Shown here one piece after another: positions 20,001-30,062 of a stretch of 64,000 bases of DNA. This stretch comes from Siphonodentalium dalli (taxonomy: Eukaryota > Mollusca > Scaphopoda > Gadilida > Siphonodentaliidae): NCBI GenBank assembly GCA_032622095.1, contig CP136069.1, positions 68,657,319-68,721,318 of the forward strand. Reading direction: 5' to 3'. The notes under the pieces were generated by a model. The model was not told where the DNA came from, searched no databases, and saw only the letters and a program-made list of their open reading frames with translations. A program made the position numbers and the translations under genes. The number at the start of each line of letters is the position of its first letter. Within the stretch, counting starts at the first letter, position 1.

Positions 20001-22862
20001 GGAATTTTTTATTTAATTAAGAATCGTATGTAGGATATAGTTATAGGCTTTTTACTGTTATATGCACATATATTATGTATTATGTTTAATTTACTTGTAC
20101 ATTATGTTATTTGCAACTTCCTGCACTGGTGTATTGCAATAAACTATCTTATATTATCTTATTCACACTTCAGAGAATGACTCTAGCGAACCATTTAACA
20201 GCAAGCCTGTACTATAAGTATGTATGTCTAACATCACTGTCGAAAAGATATGTGTTTTGCGACATCTCGCTAAAGGACACTTTGAATAGAAAGTTATTCC
20301 ACTTTGTGTAAACATACATAGCTTCAACAAAGCACGTTGACATCAGCGACTGTTTCTTTGAAGATTTAAAAGTAACACAAACTACAGCAGATTTGTAAGC
20401 TCTCCCAGCCTCACACCGATGGAAACAAATTATTCTATGTACCATTATATCTACATTATACTAAGCGTCACATTGTACTATTCGTTCTATACATGTCAGA
20501 AATGCATTACATTGCTTACACTCACGTAAATTATGTTCTTTAAAGATACACAATTCGAAATAACGCTCCTACATTACTATTTCTTTGGCTTCGGGGGTAA
20601 AATATATTTCGATTCGGGGAATTGACCCATACAAAAAGTTCAGAGTTATCAGATATCGATCTTTGAAATGTGTTATTTTTCACCACCTGGAATATTTGGC
20701 GGCATAGCAAATATTCGACGAGCCGACCGACATACATTCGGTACCAAATTGCTTTGAACAAATTGTTGATATATATAACGTTTTGGAAAATTGTGTGGCC
20801 GCGCCTCCGGGTGCAGCTGCCCCCGTGCTTAACGCCAGTGAGACGGTTTTGGATTAGGCTTATGGATTTAATCCCTGAAGCTGTGTTGGCCGCAGTGCAA
20901 AAGTGTCGGGTAGTGGACATTGCTAACTGGAGTCTCCAGTCTAGCAGGGGCTACCTGACCCTTTGCCTGGAGTTCCGGACTGAAGATGCTGGCATCCAGA
21001 GATCGCAAGCCCGGGACACCAACTCCAAGACTGCCTCCTGTCATCTGAGTGGGAAGAAGAAGGGGCCTCCAAAAAAGAAGACGCCATCAAGGAGAAAAAG
21101 GGACGCCGCCAGACGGGCGAAATGGAAGAAGAAGGGGGGACCGTTGATCTGCCGGTCGCCCCTCCCCGTGTGGTTCAGCCATCCAGCGTCATAGTCGGTA
21201 GGTCGGAGTTGTCTGAGAGACGCCCAGACGACCCGACCTGCATGGAGACAGGCGACATCGCACCAGCTAGCAGGGACTCCGTTGATCTGCCGGAGGTCCC
21301 TGCTGTCGTCGTCGAGGCAAGCGGAGACAGGGACGTGGACACCACCCCAGATGTTCCTGCCGCCAGCTTTGACGTGGAGTTGGGCTGTCTTCCACCTCGG
21401 ACACCGGAGTTCCATCTTATCCCGGTGTCCCCCAGCTCCACCACTACCAACAACAACCATGTCGAAGATTATCTAGAAGAACTTGAACAGAAATGGAGAG
21501 AAAAAGATGAAGAACGCCTGAGAGAAAAACAAAAGCAACATAGATAATTTGAACAAATACAAAAAGAACAAGAACAAAGAATTGCACATCTCATGCAACA
21601 ACACCAACAACAACAACTGAAATCTCCACAATCTTCGACAGAAAAGCCTAACTCCAAGAAGAAGAGAAAAAAGAAACACTAATCCAAACAGAAAAATGCT
21701 ATCTTTTTTTTTTATGTGTGTTTATAATAAAGGCATAAAAATGAGGGAGTTAAGGGGAGTTACCTTTCGGTGCTTTCGACAATCCCGGGCTAGCCCCCCC
21801 GAACCACTCACTCTACGTTTTGGAAAAGTTTATACTAGAGCTGACAGTGGTTATCATTATTTTGGGTAATTAATCAATTCTGATAAATAAAGCATCTTTT
21901 ATGTCCATTCCACTTAATGTAAAATTTTAATTATTGTGTATGTACGTTTTGCTGTGAACAAAATATGTCCTGTTCGTTATAAAATATTCATTGATTTGGC
22001 GAAATAAAGACATAATAACAAAGAACTCACCCTTGCAGTGCAAGCATGTCCCACTATTCCTGTCACAAGTTAAGCATCCCATGGGACAAGTTTGTCGGCA
22101 ATCTGACCCGAACCAGCCATCCTGATATCGTCCAACACACGTTCCTGTAACGTCACACGTATCGTTCTCCGCACAGAGGCGCTTAATGCAATCTTTAGCG
22201 CAGTTCCATTCCATACCGTATGTTCCTGGTGTGCAGAAAGAGCAACCCCGTTGTTCTGATCACATGTCTGACAATTCACGTTACAGCGCATAAGACACTG
22301 GGATCCGTACCACTCCGGTTGACAGCCATTAATGCATTCCCCAGACGGTGGACAGCCACTTCCATCGGCACAGTGACGAAGTATGCATATATCGTGACAA
22401 TTCATGCTCAGATTATAAAATCCAGCATTACATTGTCGACACGCTGCACTATTTTGATCACATACTGCACAGTTCCGAGGGCAATTGCGTTAACAGTATA
22501 TGTCCCGTGCCAACCACGATAGCATCCATTTGTGCACAATCCATCCCACGTATTGCAACTACTCCTAGATGGGCAATTACGGCCGTCACATTTGTTAACG
22601 CATCCGCTTGAGAAATTTCCATACCAGCCATCAATACAAACTGAAAGGAGCGAGCGAGATAGATCATTCATTTTCGTGACATGTGTATGCAAATGAAATA
22701 CTGTGTATGAATATGTGATGATCCCTGTGGGAGACTCTCATATATAAGAGAATGCACTGGCACAGTATTAGTAATGCTGCACCAGCGTGCTTCCGCCATG
22801 AAAGGGTTAAGGAGACTGTCTGCTACCTTGAACTCGTGCACACCATTCACTCCCTCTGGTCA
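13978..22862 (-). CDS. Multiple-EGF-like single-pass receptor (scavenger/MEGF type), partial and frameshifted
   Basis: Five minus-strand exons join in phase: 22862-22827 (TRGSEWCARVQ), 22640-22031 and 15698-15364 (EGF-like repeats), 14637-14473 (juxtamembrane) and 14077-13978 (transmembrane). The EGF part shows repeated GWYG-x-C, C-x2-C and TCDQNxG patterns typical of MEGF10/SREC-like receptors, which bind ligands or debris at the cell surface. The transmembrane exon gives about 22 hydrophobic residues ending FLIFRRRR, a stop-transfer signal. Signal-peptide and cytoplasmic exons were not found. Three frameshifts interrupt it: near 22482-22495, at a C-run 22246-22249, and at a CA-run 15464-15471. 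Restoring single-base losses at the first two sites and removing two bases at the third makes exon lengths (612 and 333) agree with phase. It is a pseudogene, a null allele or an assembly artefact. Confidence 0.7.
14473..14637 (-). CDS. Juxtamembrane exon of the EGF receptor (predicted)
   Basis: A 165-nt open exon with acceptor ATTCAAG and strong donor GTGAGC; its phase matches both neighbours. The translation includes ELGFVVSVVVNISVKFPDKR and EDLFFEIHCNILEVF, alternating beta-like and amphipathic segments. No named domain is recognised; a SEA-like or stalk module is possible. Confidence 0.45.
15364..15698 (-). CDS. EGF-repeat exon 2 (one frameshift)
   Basis: Bounded by TTTTCAG and GTGAGT. 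It encodes GFFRDDTRCSLCRGGCSTC, CDPGRYGAICDNMC, GCDDGYHGDTVVC, then after a two-base excess in a CA/TG run, CSPNCVLSLCDRE and CQSGWEGLTCDNS. The join to the previous exon reads CLHCK-DGFF, restoring an EGF core. Confidence 0.7.
16132..16800. mobile_element. Foldback element with 75-bp inverted ends
   Basis: The left arm (16132-16212) contains ATTCGTGAATT and CCTTTATAACCAATGTATG; the right arm (about 16720-16798) contains both in reverse. A second inner inverted pair is GGTAGCCATTTGCAGA (about 16468) and its complement (about 16624). It lies in the large receptor intron. No transposase. Confidence 0.7.
16440..16635. repeat. Dispersed repeat shared with 41838-42005
   Basis: Common features are a T-run, GGACCAAAA, TTCAATAATCTG-like words, GATTCATCTT and a TTCTGCAAAT end. 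Divergence is substantial but order and spacing are preserved. Confidence 0.55.
17040..18540 (+). pseudogene. LINE 5' region with degenerate gag-like ORF1
   Basis: An open frame from 17470 (MATKYKKQRIARKND) continues through broken frames: SGAVLRTRDIADSYE, ITEIRRFTKTIDG, TFVPNPLRCCKCQGHGHEHC and RRKAEKHLSYIDDK. The order, ending in a CCHC zinc knuckle after PNPLRC, is that of ORF1 nucleic-acid-binding proteins of Jockey/I-like non-LTR retrotransposons. Stops and shifts are frequent. About 430 bp before the ATG look like an element 5' UTR. Confidence 0.7.
18837..19058. mobile_element. Palindromic MITE, copy A
   Basis: Nearly the whole 220 bp is a palindrome: TAATGCC, CGAC, TTAACCACAGCAGAATTATG, CAGGATTTAGTCGGAAATATG, then AAAGCTCTC at the centre and the mirror image back to GGCATTATTGTA. 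Other copies are at 54201, 54780 and 55781, all in ZZZ3 introns. This copy lies in the receptor intron. Confidence 0.85.
19195..20165 (+). pseudogene. LINE 3' fragment, third and longest copy
   Basis: Translations in order: AELGRYPIAINAIGN, KTIGFTDKLIIERLK, PTAREMFTRLRVSNHILAIE, then after a frameshift LMCDEKKVETEKHFIMECS, and NSVCNMIRLFF. This is the C-terminal region of the same LINE family as 8060 and 12023. The tail ends in TGTATTGCAATAAACTATC and (TTATC)-like repeats. Confidence 0.8.
20166..20860. other. Intronic sequence, no recognised feature
   Basis: No exon or element recognised. GC content rises sharply from about 20800 into the ORF that follows. Confidence 0.35.
20862..21682 (+). 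pseudogene. Broken single-exon ORF with basic motif and Q/K-rich coiled coil
   Basis: From ATG at 20862 (MDLIPEAVLAAVQKC) the frame runs through LTLCLEFRTED and the basic block KKKTPSRRKRDAARRAKW. After a shift in a G-run (21134-21139) it continues TVDLPVAPPRVVQPSS, and later NNNHVEDYLEELEQKWREKD. A single in-frame TAA (21545-21547, in place of probable CAA) is followed by 44 more codons, FEQIQKEQEQRIAHLMQQ to KKKRKKKH. The basic 'PSRRKRD' block resembles ORFs common near retroelements in cnidarians and molluscs, but the family is not named here. It is GC-rich against AT-rich surroundings and antisense to the receptor gene. AATAAA at about 21727 could be a polyadenylation signal. Confidence 0.55.
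21683..22030. other. Intronic sequence
   Basis: A T-run, an AATAAA and a short C-run near 21796; otherwise nothing recognised before the receptor's EGF exon. Confidence 0.4.
22031..22640 (-). CDS. EGF-repeat exon 1 (two frameshifts)
   Basis: Bounded by CTTTCAG and GTGAGTT. Segments in order: CIDGWYGNFSSGCVNKCDG, CTNGCYRGWHGTY, then a frame change, NCPRNCAVCDQNSAACRQC, ILRHCADGSGC, CQPEWYGSQC, NCQTCDQNNG, a second frame change, then FCTPGTYGM and TCDRNSGTCLHCK. Observed length is 610 nt; 612 fits the flanking phases. Confidence 0.7.
22735..22806. repeat. Truncated hairpin element of the TTAA family
   Basis: CTCATATATAAGAGAATGCACTGGCACAG and an end reading CATGAAAGGGTTAA match the right half of the element at 52661-52924. 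It lies in the short intron next to the receptor mini-exon. Confidence 0.55.
22827..22862 (-). CDS. 36-nt mini-exon of the EGF receptor
   Basis: The acceptor ATTCACACAG and donor GTAGCA bracket exactly 36 nt in phase 1-1, encoding TRGSEWCARVQ. Such a short segment commonly precedes the first EGF repeat in invertebrate multi-EGF proteins. Splice motifs and phase support it; homology is not decisive. Confidence 0.5.
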
Positions 22863-23335
22863 CTGTGTGAATATTACAATACATTGCCATTTGGGTTTGA
22901 CAAATACACCTGTTGATATCAGGTCATTAGCTAATATTAGATCAAACTATAATTAAACGATGTATGCATTGCATACTACGATAACTAATGTTTGTTTTTG
23001 AAGCACAGAATAGGTAGACGGAAAAGTAACCACACATGATCGTGTGCCCACAATCACGTGCAAAGTGAAGACAACAGGTTAGAGCAACCAACAAATCGTC
23101 GAAAACAGAAACAATGGTCCCTGAAAAAATATGCTGGGGGGGGGGGGGGCATTAGCGTTTTAAAGAAGCATAACATTAACTATAAATCGACAAGAACCAC
23201 AACTCTAGTAACCGCACCCATATTCAATGGGTACCTGTAGTTTCGTGTGGGTAATTCACATACAAAATTTGAAGGAAAAACAATCACATAACTAAAATTA
23301 AAGTTATCATCCTAAAACCAAAATAGTCTGTAAAT
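22863..23335. other. Upstream intron or intergenic sequence
   Basis: No signal-peptide exon for the receptor was identified. A run of G occurs at about 23138-23149. Confidence 0.35.
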
Positions 23336-23339
23336 TCTA

Positions 23340-23490
23340 AGTCGGCAAGGACCATACCTCTGGTTAGTCAGGTTAATATGTCCAGACCTCACCTGTATTC
23401 TTACTTGACCTGTGCCCCTATCCAATAAGCTCACATACCAAATATTGTATAATTTCATCAATGATTACTGAAGTTATCATCCGGAAACCA
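23340..23490 (-). repeat. Dispersed repeat of the GGATGATAACTT family
   Basis: On the minus strand it reads CCGGATGATAACTTCAG, then AAATTATACAATATTTGGTATGTGAG, then ACAGGTCAAG-like sequence. The same order occurs at 25490-25795, 52980-53260 and 57395-57535. Confidence 0.6.
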
Positions 23491-24950
23491 TCTGGGATGG
23501 ACATATTGACGCATGCATGCACGCACACTCGGACACCGGTGATTTATTAAGTCACCCGAAATATGTTTTTTCCTGGGGACAAAATATCAGTATTGTTTTT
23601 TGAACATTGAGACACCATTTGACCACCATCTTACTTAAAATGACACTGCGAAGTTTCGTAATGCTGTACTACACTAGTACAGATTGTGACTTATGGATAC
23701 TTTTCAATTTCAAGTCGCCTTGTTGGCAGCCATCCTGCTAGTGGAGTACCACGTTCGTATACAAATGGTCAATTGGTAATATACTATATGTTTGTATGCA
23801 TTTGTGAGATATTCAATTCAAGAATACAGATAAACCTGCCGTTCTGCATATTTATATATAAGTATGTGACAGTGCTATTTTACATACCAAAACAGTATAT
23901 GCCTTTATCACATGCTACACATGTATACTAACTCAGTTATGAAACCTAACTCACTAATATACATTTTATAGCCGCATTGCAATCATTTCATTCCGCGTAC
24001 TTGGTTCATTCCATTCCGCGCTATTCCGTTCTATACATTTTCCGTTCCCAGTTGCATTCCTGTTCTGCATTTCGCTATTTCATATTCTTAACTTAGCCCA
24101 ATTTCATTGGATTTCAGCCAAAACAGGTAACGTTATTTGCCGCGCTTTTCAGTCTATAATTTGCGTTCGAGCTGTCAACATCGTTCTCCCGTTACTGTCA
24201 AGTTTCAGAATATTTCTTCAATGCGTTGAAGAAATGTAATCATAGTTTACTGCGTATTGACATCAGACATATGCTTACCCAAGGATGGGTCTCGTCACTC
24301 CCTCGTCACTTCGCTTCACTCATCTTCGTCTCATCTCTCGATTGATGTTGGATGTTGGATGTTGTGATGTTGTTGTCAAGCTACAGATGTGTGTGATGTC
24401 ATCCATGTTGTGATGCTTGTTGTATGTGTTCCGCTCGGTATTGCTTGGGTATTCAAATAAATGCATGATGAAGACTATTAAGGTAGGCTCAGATGTTAAG
24501 ACTAAGAGCCCATAAATGTTTGTGATAGCGAAATGGTTCACTAAAGACCCACCCCTGTGCTCTACCTACTATATGTTATATATATGACTATTCATGGGCA
24601 TAATCTTGCCTGAAATAAACACATTGTCAATACAATACCAGAGTATATATTGATATATTTGGTATTTCCCTTCATGTGGCTTCATTTCGTTCGACACAGA
24701 TTAGGATCGGGTCAAACTTTGCTCTTTGAATGGTCATATAAGCTAGGCATTCCCAGTTGGTAACCAATAAAGAAATTTTGCGTGTTGATCGAGACAATTG
24801 TAATACCAGAACATCAAAAAGTTCCCAGGTTTTAAATTTGAAAGGGTGCATGGAATATGTCTCTACGGTTGTAGCCAGAGTTGAGATTCGAGTATAGACT
24901 TTCAACAAGATGTTGGATTTCTAATACAGTATAATACACACTCTGTGTAT
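23491..24950. other. Non-coding with low-complexity tracts
   Basis: ATTCCG/TTCCGTT-rich sequence at about 23985-24085 and TGTTGGATGTTG repeats at about 24340-24420. No exon recognised. Confidence 0.4.
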
Positions 24951-25140
24951 ATATAGCCCTCCAAACTGTTTATGGTGCCGATGGCTCACTTAATTATACA
25001 TATGACGTTATATTACAGGGGTGACAGGAAGACGGCCTACATTGGCCATGCCACCCCTGCACATGTAAATTTGTATACATATATGTACCACTGATGTATT
25101 GTATAATTATGCAAATAAACATTCAAACATTCAAGTTTGG
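24951..25140 (+). mobile_element. Probable LINE or SINE 3' tail
   Basis: GACGGCCTACATTGGCCATG, a TGTATTGTATAATTATGCAAATAAA stretch and two ACATTCAA units at the end resemble a CR1-type 3' UTR with short terminal repeats. No coding part is attached. Confidence 0.4.
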
Positions 25141-25489
25141 CAAGGTATGCCTACATTTGACACTTCAGCCACAAATAAGTATAGTCAAAGTTCTGGCGTA
25201 CATACGTATATACGTGCGTGGATGACATAATTATAACATGCTTGGTTAATTCAAATCCCGTTAAGTGGGGATTAATTTTGTGCTCCATGCATGTGTAGGC
25301 CTAACCAGAATGTACGTCACACGCGGTCACATTGGTATAACTATATAACTTTTCGAATTATACATCGTTTTATGACGCGCTAAATAATTATGACGTAATG
25401 TCATGATAAAAGAGCATCGCCAGGTCGTGGAAAAATACGCCTGGGCGTGGAAAAATTCGCCCGTGGTATAATTCCAACATATAATGTCA

Positions 25490-25800
25490 TGTATATTGCC
25501 GCCATAACTCTGGTGAAAATTGGTGGGCGGGACCAAAATTTGGACATGACCTGTATATTAGGCTAGTGAACTCGTGCACATACCAAATTTCATTCCAATC
25601 AGTTCAGACTTACTAAAGTTATCATCCGGAAGTGAAAATTGAGTGCAAATTCCTACAAAATGGGTCATAACTCTGGCGAAAATTGGCGAGTGGAACGCAT
25701 ATGCGAACTTGACCTGTATTTTGGGCTAGTAAACTAACATACCAAATTACATTCCAGTCAGTTCAAACGTACTAAAGTTATCACCCGGAAACGAAAAAAG
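25490..25800 (-). repeat. Two tandem copies of the GGATGATAACTT-family repeat
   Basis: Two units of about 150 bp share CATAACTCTGG-GAAAATTGG, GACCTGTATT, GGCTAGT, ACATACCAAAT and ACTAAAGTTATCA-CCGGAA. They are in reverse orientation relative to the copies in ZZZ3 introns. Confidence 0.7.
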
Positions 25801-26440
25801 CAAACGGACGAACGGATAGACCAACAACATGCATGTATAGTGATGTAATACGTCCCGATTTTTTTTAAACGGCTGTATAAAAAAAAATGGGCTCATTTAT
25901 TAAAATAGAACTCTGAAAGCCATACGCCAGCGTATATCCGCCACATAATTTTAGTTAGTAATCTGTGGTGGATAGCGGCGCATGTTGGTACGTTTTTTAT
26001 TCTATCGCACATATTATGGAGAAATGTGAGCTGGGCGATTTTCTCTTTTTGTATAATCTTATATAGTATGTCAAAGACTTTAATAAAATCATTAATCTGT
26101 GATCTATATATATTTCGCTTTGACATAGAAAATGTCGAAAATATTCTTGTTCCAACATATATGCCCCGGTTTGTTTGAAACAAGCAGCAAATTAGAACTT
26201 TAACCGGGGCAAGTCAAAATTTTACATTGACTATAAATAGAGCACAAATCTCTTTAATGTCCAATAGTGGTAATACCATAAATATATCCAAAGAACTATA
26301 TTAAATTGCTAATATAACATAACTCCTAAGTCTGAGCAAGAAATTAGGGCTGAGAGATCGTCAACTTTGGAGAACGCATCTTATCCAGCTCCATGAATTT
26401 CGTCTCCAGTTCCCACGCAGTTCCCTATTCTCAGATGATA
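25801..26440. other. Intergenic sequence
   Basis: No exon or element recognised. The 96-aa minus-strand frame at 25893-26183 shows no family signature. Confidence 0.35.
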
Positions 26441-26445
26441 TTTCA

Positions 26446-27345
26446 TTTATCATTTATATGACCAGAACCATGGCAGCCACCCGGGAATCCTTGCATTTTC
26501 GTTCGGTGCCACCGGTGGGCGTCTATAGAACAGGGACGCGGCCATATAGCCCCTTCCAAATTTTCGAAAATTAGGCTGACGTCGTGCATGGAACTCAAAA
26601 TTGCATTTTGTTGCTAAATCGGCTGCACGACTTCAGCCCAATTTTCGAACATTTGGAAAGGTTATATGGTCGCGCCCCTGTCATATATACATGTAGATGC
26701 CCGCTGGGTGGCACCGCATGACAATGCAAGAATTTCCCGGTGGCCGCCATGGTTCTGACTATACGCAACCGATTTAGTAACAAAAAGTGCTATGTTGACA
26801 CATTTCCTATATGGACGCCCGCCGGGTGGCACCGCACGAAAGTGCATGGATTCCCGGGTGGCCGCCATGGTTCTGGCCACGCAGCCGATTTAGTAACAAA
26901 AAGTGCTACTTTGACACCCCATGCAAGAATTCAGCCCAATTTTCGAAAATTTGGAAGGGGCTATATATGGACGCGTCCCTGTCTTATAGATGCCCGCTTG
27001 GTGGTAACGCACGAAAATGCAAGGATTCCCTTGAATGTGACTGGCATGGTTCTGGCCACGCAGCCGATTTAGCAACAAAAAGTTCTATTTTGACACCCTA
27101 TGCACAACTTCAGCCCAATTTTCGAAAATATGGAAGGTGCATTATGGCCGCGTCCAGGGCTGCTCTATGGACGCCCACCGGGTGGCACCGCACGAAAATG
27201 TAAGGTTTCCCGGGCGGCCGCCATGGTTCTGGCTACGCAGCCGATTTAGTAAAAAAAAAAAATGCTATTTTGACACTCCATGCACGACTTCAGCCCAATT
27301 TTCGAAAAATTGGAAGGGGCTATATGGGTGATTCTCCCTTAAATG
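26446..27345. repeat. Tandem array of about 180-bp units with one inverted unit
   Basis: Four or five units repeat TTCAGCCCAATTTTCGAAAA, GGAAGGGGCTATATGG, GGGTGGCACCGCACGAAAAT, GGCCGCCATGGTTCTGG and CAGCCGATTTAGTAACAAAA. The first unit (about 26455-26620) is reversed, so the array opens with a head-to-head junction. It ends GGGTGATTCTCCCTTA. Frames that run through it differ among units and are not genes. Confidence 0.8.
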
Positions 27346-28310
27346 AACAAATTGGTCCAGAAAATTCTGAAAAAATTAAATATGTCACATACCGATGAAT
27401 TTTATGTGAGTATGTAGCTTAGATGTTGGTGACCACGAAAATGACATTTGGCAAAATTATAGGGCAAGGTCAAGGTCAATCAACGTCGTTCATTACAGCA
27501 TGTGCCAATGACGTTTTTTGGGTTGAATCAAGGCGACGTCATTGTCAAATTCGCTCTTTCTCCAAAACTTGTGTTTAAGTCGAATATCATGATTAATGGA
27601 AACCAAACAAACTTGAGCCACTTTTTTCCATTTGCCCTTTAACAGTTGAATTATCAACATGTATATCAATGAGTAGCCGATGATGTATATGTCCAAACGA
27701 CGTATCGCCCAGCTCCGCACGTTGAGATGTCTATGAGATACGGCCATTTGAATATAGGTTGTGGAAATTTGTGTGTTTTGTGGGCGTGACTTAGAGTACA
27801 GACTCTCTAAGAGGTCAACGAATACAGGGTACAGATCTGATAATTGGAAACAGATTTTTATCGCATAAAGGGCGATTCCTATCAAGTCGGGCATGCCCTG
27901 GTCCATCGTATACACTTGGTTTGACGCCAAACGATCGAGGAACTCTGATGTAGACAACGTGAACATACGGCAATCAAACTCTGTTCCTCAAGGGATTCGC
28001 CAAATTGCAAAGAGAATTTACAATAGAAAACAATGTCGATGGATTCCTCTTACATGTTTCAAGATATCGAACTGAAATTTGGTATTTAGGGGTTTTTCGA
28101 TGAGCTCAATCAGATAGAATTGTCAGTGAGATATTCCAATGGCCCAAAATGTGTCATTGACGCCTTTGCTATACCATTCGAGCGGGAAATCGCCCCGGAG
28201 GCAGAACGATTGTTGAAAAGTACCGAAACAATTGATTTTCAAATTGTCATCTGCTTCTCTCTGAGATTGATTGCCAATCCATTTAGAAAATTTATTAGGT
28301 TCCGTTGATC
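27346..28310. other. Unrecognised region with several open frames
   Basis: A 157-aa minus-strand frame (27966-27493, from MFTLSTSEFLDRLASNQ) and a plus-strand frame (28090-28308, including GPKCVIDAFAIPFEREIAPE) occur. A plus-strand piece around 27505-27610 also reads protein-like (DVIVKFALSPKLVFKSN) before a stop. None has a motif I can assign. The plus-strand pieces may be fragments of one decayed ORF; the longer minus frame may be its shadow. Confidence 0.35.
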
Positions 28311-29192
28311 ACCCACACTCCCCCGCTCACTCACTCACACACCCCCGATCCAATAGGAACTATATGTGTATATATGCGCATCGTGTTGACCCTTTTACAT
28401 CAGAACCACCCAAATATTCTAAGCGTGAAATGTGTCTGTGGCTGGCTGTAACGTTATTCTGCGTCGCGGTATGGACATTTTTTATGTTTTCTTCATTTTT
28501 TTTTTCATTTTCTGTTTATGTCAGGCGTCCATTCGTTTTTATTCACAATTCTTCACCCCGTGTGTACTATTGGAGCAATGTTGGTAGTCTCCCGACATAT
28601 TTTCTAGTTCCTTTGGTAGCGTCGCGGTGTGGACATTAATTAAGGGGCGCTGGAGGGTACACTTATTTTCGTCTCATTTTTCATGTGTTTCGATTTTTTA
28701 TATTGTCGAAAATCTTCAAAATAAATTGTCAGAAGGCAAAACTTTCTTATGCGTATGGTAGGTGGTTGCCCTTAGTTAAAATGGAACCGGGATGGCCTAT
28801 ATATTGTAAATAATGTCGCGGTGTGGAAATTTCTCGAGACAGGCGATTTTCGATGTTTCATGCAGAGTCAATATTTACATCAAACCACGAAAAACTTGCA
28901 TCATAAATTATAGTCATAGATAAACATTCCAAGAAATAAGATAACAGTGCACGTTCATTGTCAATTAGAGGTAAGATAACTTAATAGGAATAAAATAAAA
29001 TTTCGCAGTTAAGCGATGAGACAGTGCGATTTTCGTGTTTGCTCGTTGTTTTGATCATGTAACTAAAGCCATGATGTGTTGATATATTACAATATTGTTA
29101 TATCATAACGTTGTGCCACATGCTCCTCAGCTGAAATGGAACGCCACAATAGGTCTTGTTTGTGGCACAATCATATGTTTATGGAACAATTA
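28311..29192. other. Intergenic sequence
   Basis: GTCGCGGTGTGGA recurs near 28620 and 28815, hinting at a diverged repeat. No gene or complete element recognised. Confidence 0.35.
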
Positions 29193-29194
29193 TA

Positions 29195-30062
29195 GGGGAG
29201 ACCCGGGCAAACGGATCACGTAAGGTGTTCTTGTACACAATGCAACCGGCAATCAGAAATATTAGCACTGTCAGTTGCTAACCATGATGTCATAACATTT
29301 GACGTAGTATGCATTCAGATGCATCTATTGGTTTGGTTGCTATGGTGATTTTTAATTTTGATCCGCTTTGCCCGGCCGTCGGGCAAATCGGATCACCACA
29401 TCGGGCAAAGCGGATCAGCAAACGAATCCTTCTGAAAATGCAATGCTACTCAACTAATCGTATACTTTTCAGTTTTATTTATGACAATTATACATATTTA
29501 TTGCAAATAATTAAAATCGCGTTTATTTCAAACGTTCAAATTTTTCAATTATGGACATGCTCCGACAAGGCACGAGTTTTGTCGACCCATCTTAATAAAA
29601 TTGTCCAAATTCACTTAATCTACGCATGTGTACCGGAAGTTAGTCATATTATGAATGATCCGCTTTGCCCACAGCACACCTTTGTACAGTCCGGGGCATT
29701 ACGCGGGTGTCCTATCGAATTTAGCAAATTGACATATGGTCTTATTCCACACATGTATTGCCTAAGACACCGATAACATTTATTCGGGTAGATGGGTAGC
29801 CTATGTGATCATCGACCTGCGCAATAGATATGCGCAAACGCACAATAATTATAAATTTGGTAAAATCTTAAAATTTCGACGAAAATTTTCTACTGGGCTA
29901 CAAAATTTTACTATACCTTGTTCTCTGTGGAAATGTTACAAACTAACCCAACACGAAATGACTTTATTCTAAAATACGAATAGACCAGGAATAATTTGAT
30001 AGTATTGAAATAATAACGGTGATCGGCTTTGCCTGGGCGATCCGCTTTGCCTGGGTCTCCCC
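29195..30062. mobile_element. Non-autonomous TIR transposon, TA-flanked
   Basis: Ends are GGGGAGACCCGGGCAAACGG and its near-perfect complement, with TA on each side (29193-29194, 30063-30064). The subterminal motif GATCCGCTTTGCCC recurs at about 29360, 29405, 29656, 30021 and 30039. No transposase is present. A TA duplication fits Tc1/mariner-like elements; the superfamily is not certain. Confidence 0.75.

Noticed and set aside
24672-24908. 78-aa minus-strand ORF as signal-peptide exon of the EGF receptor
   Set aside because: No hydrophobic leader or suitable donor in phase 1.
26740-27203. ORFs of 110 and 130 aa in the tandem array
   Set aside because: They follow repeat units in different frames and have no protein signature.
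29309-29776. 155-aa plus-strand ORF
   Set aside because: It starts and ends within a non-autonomous TIR element and shows no domain.
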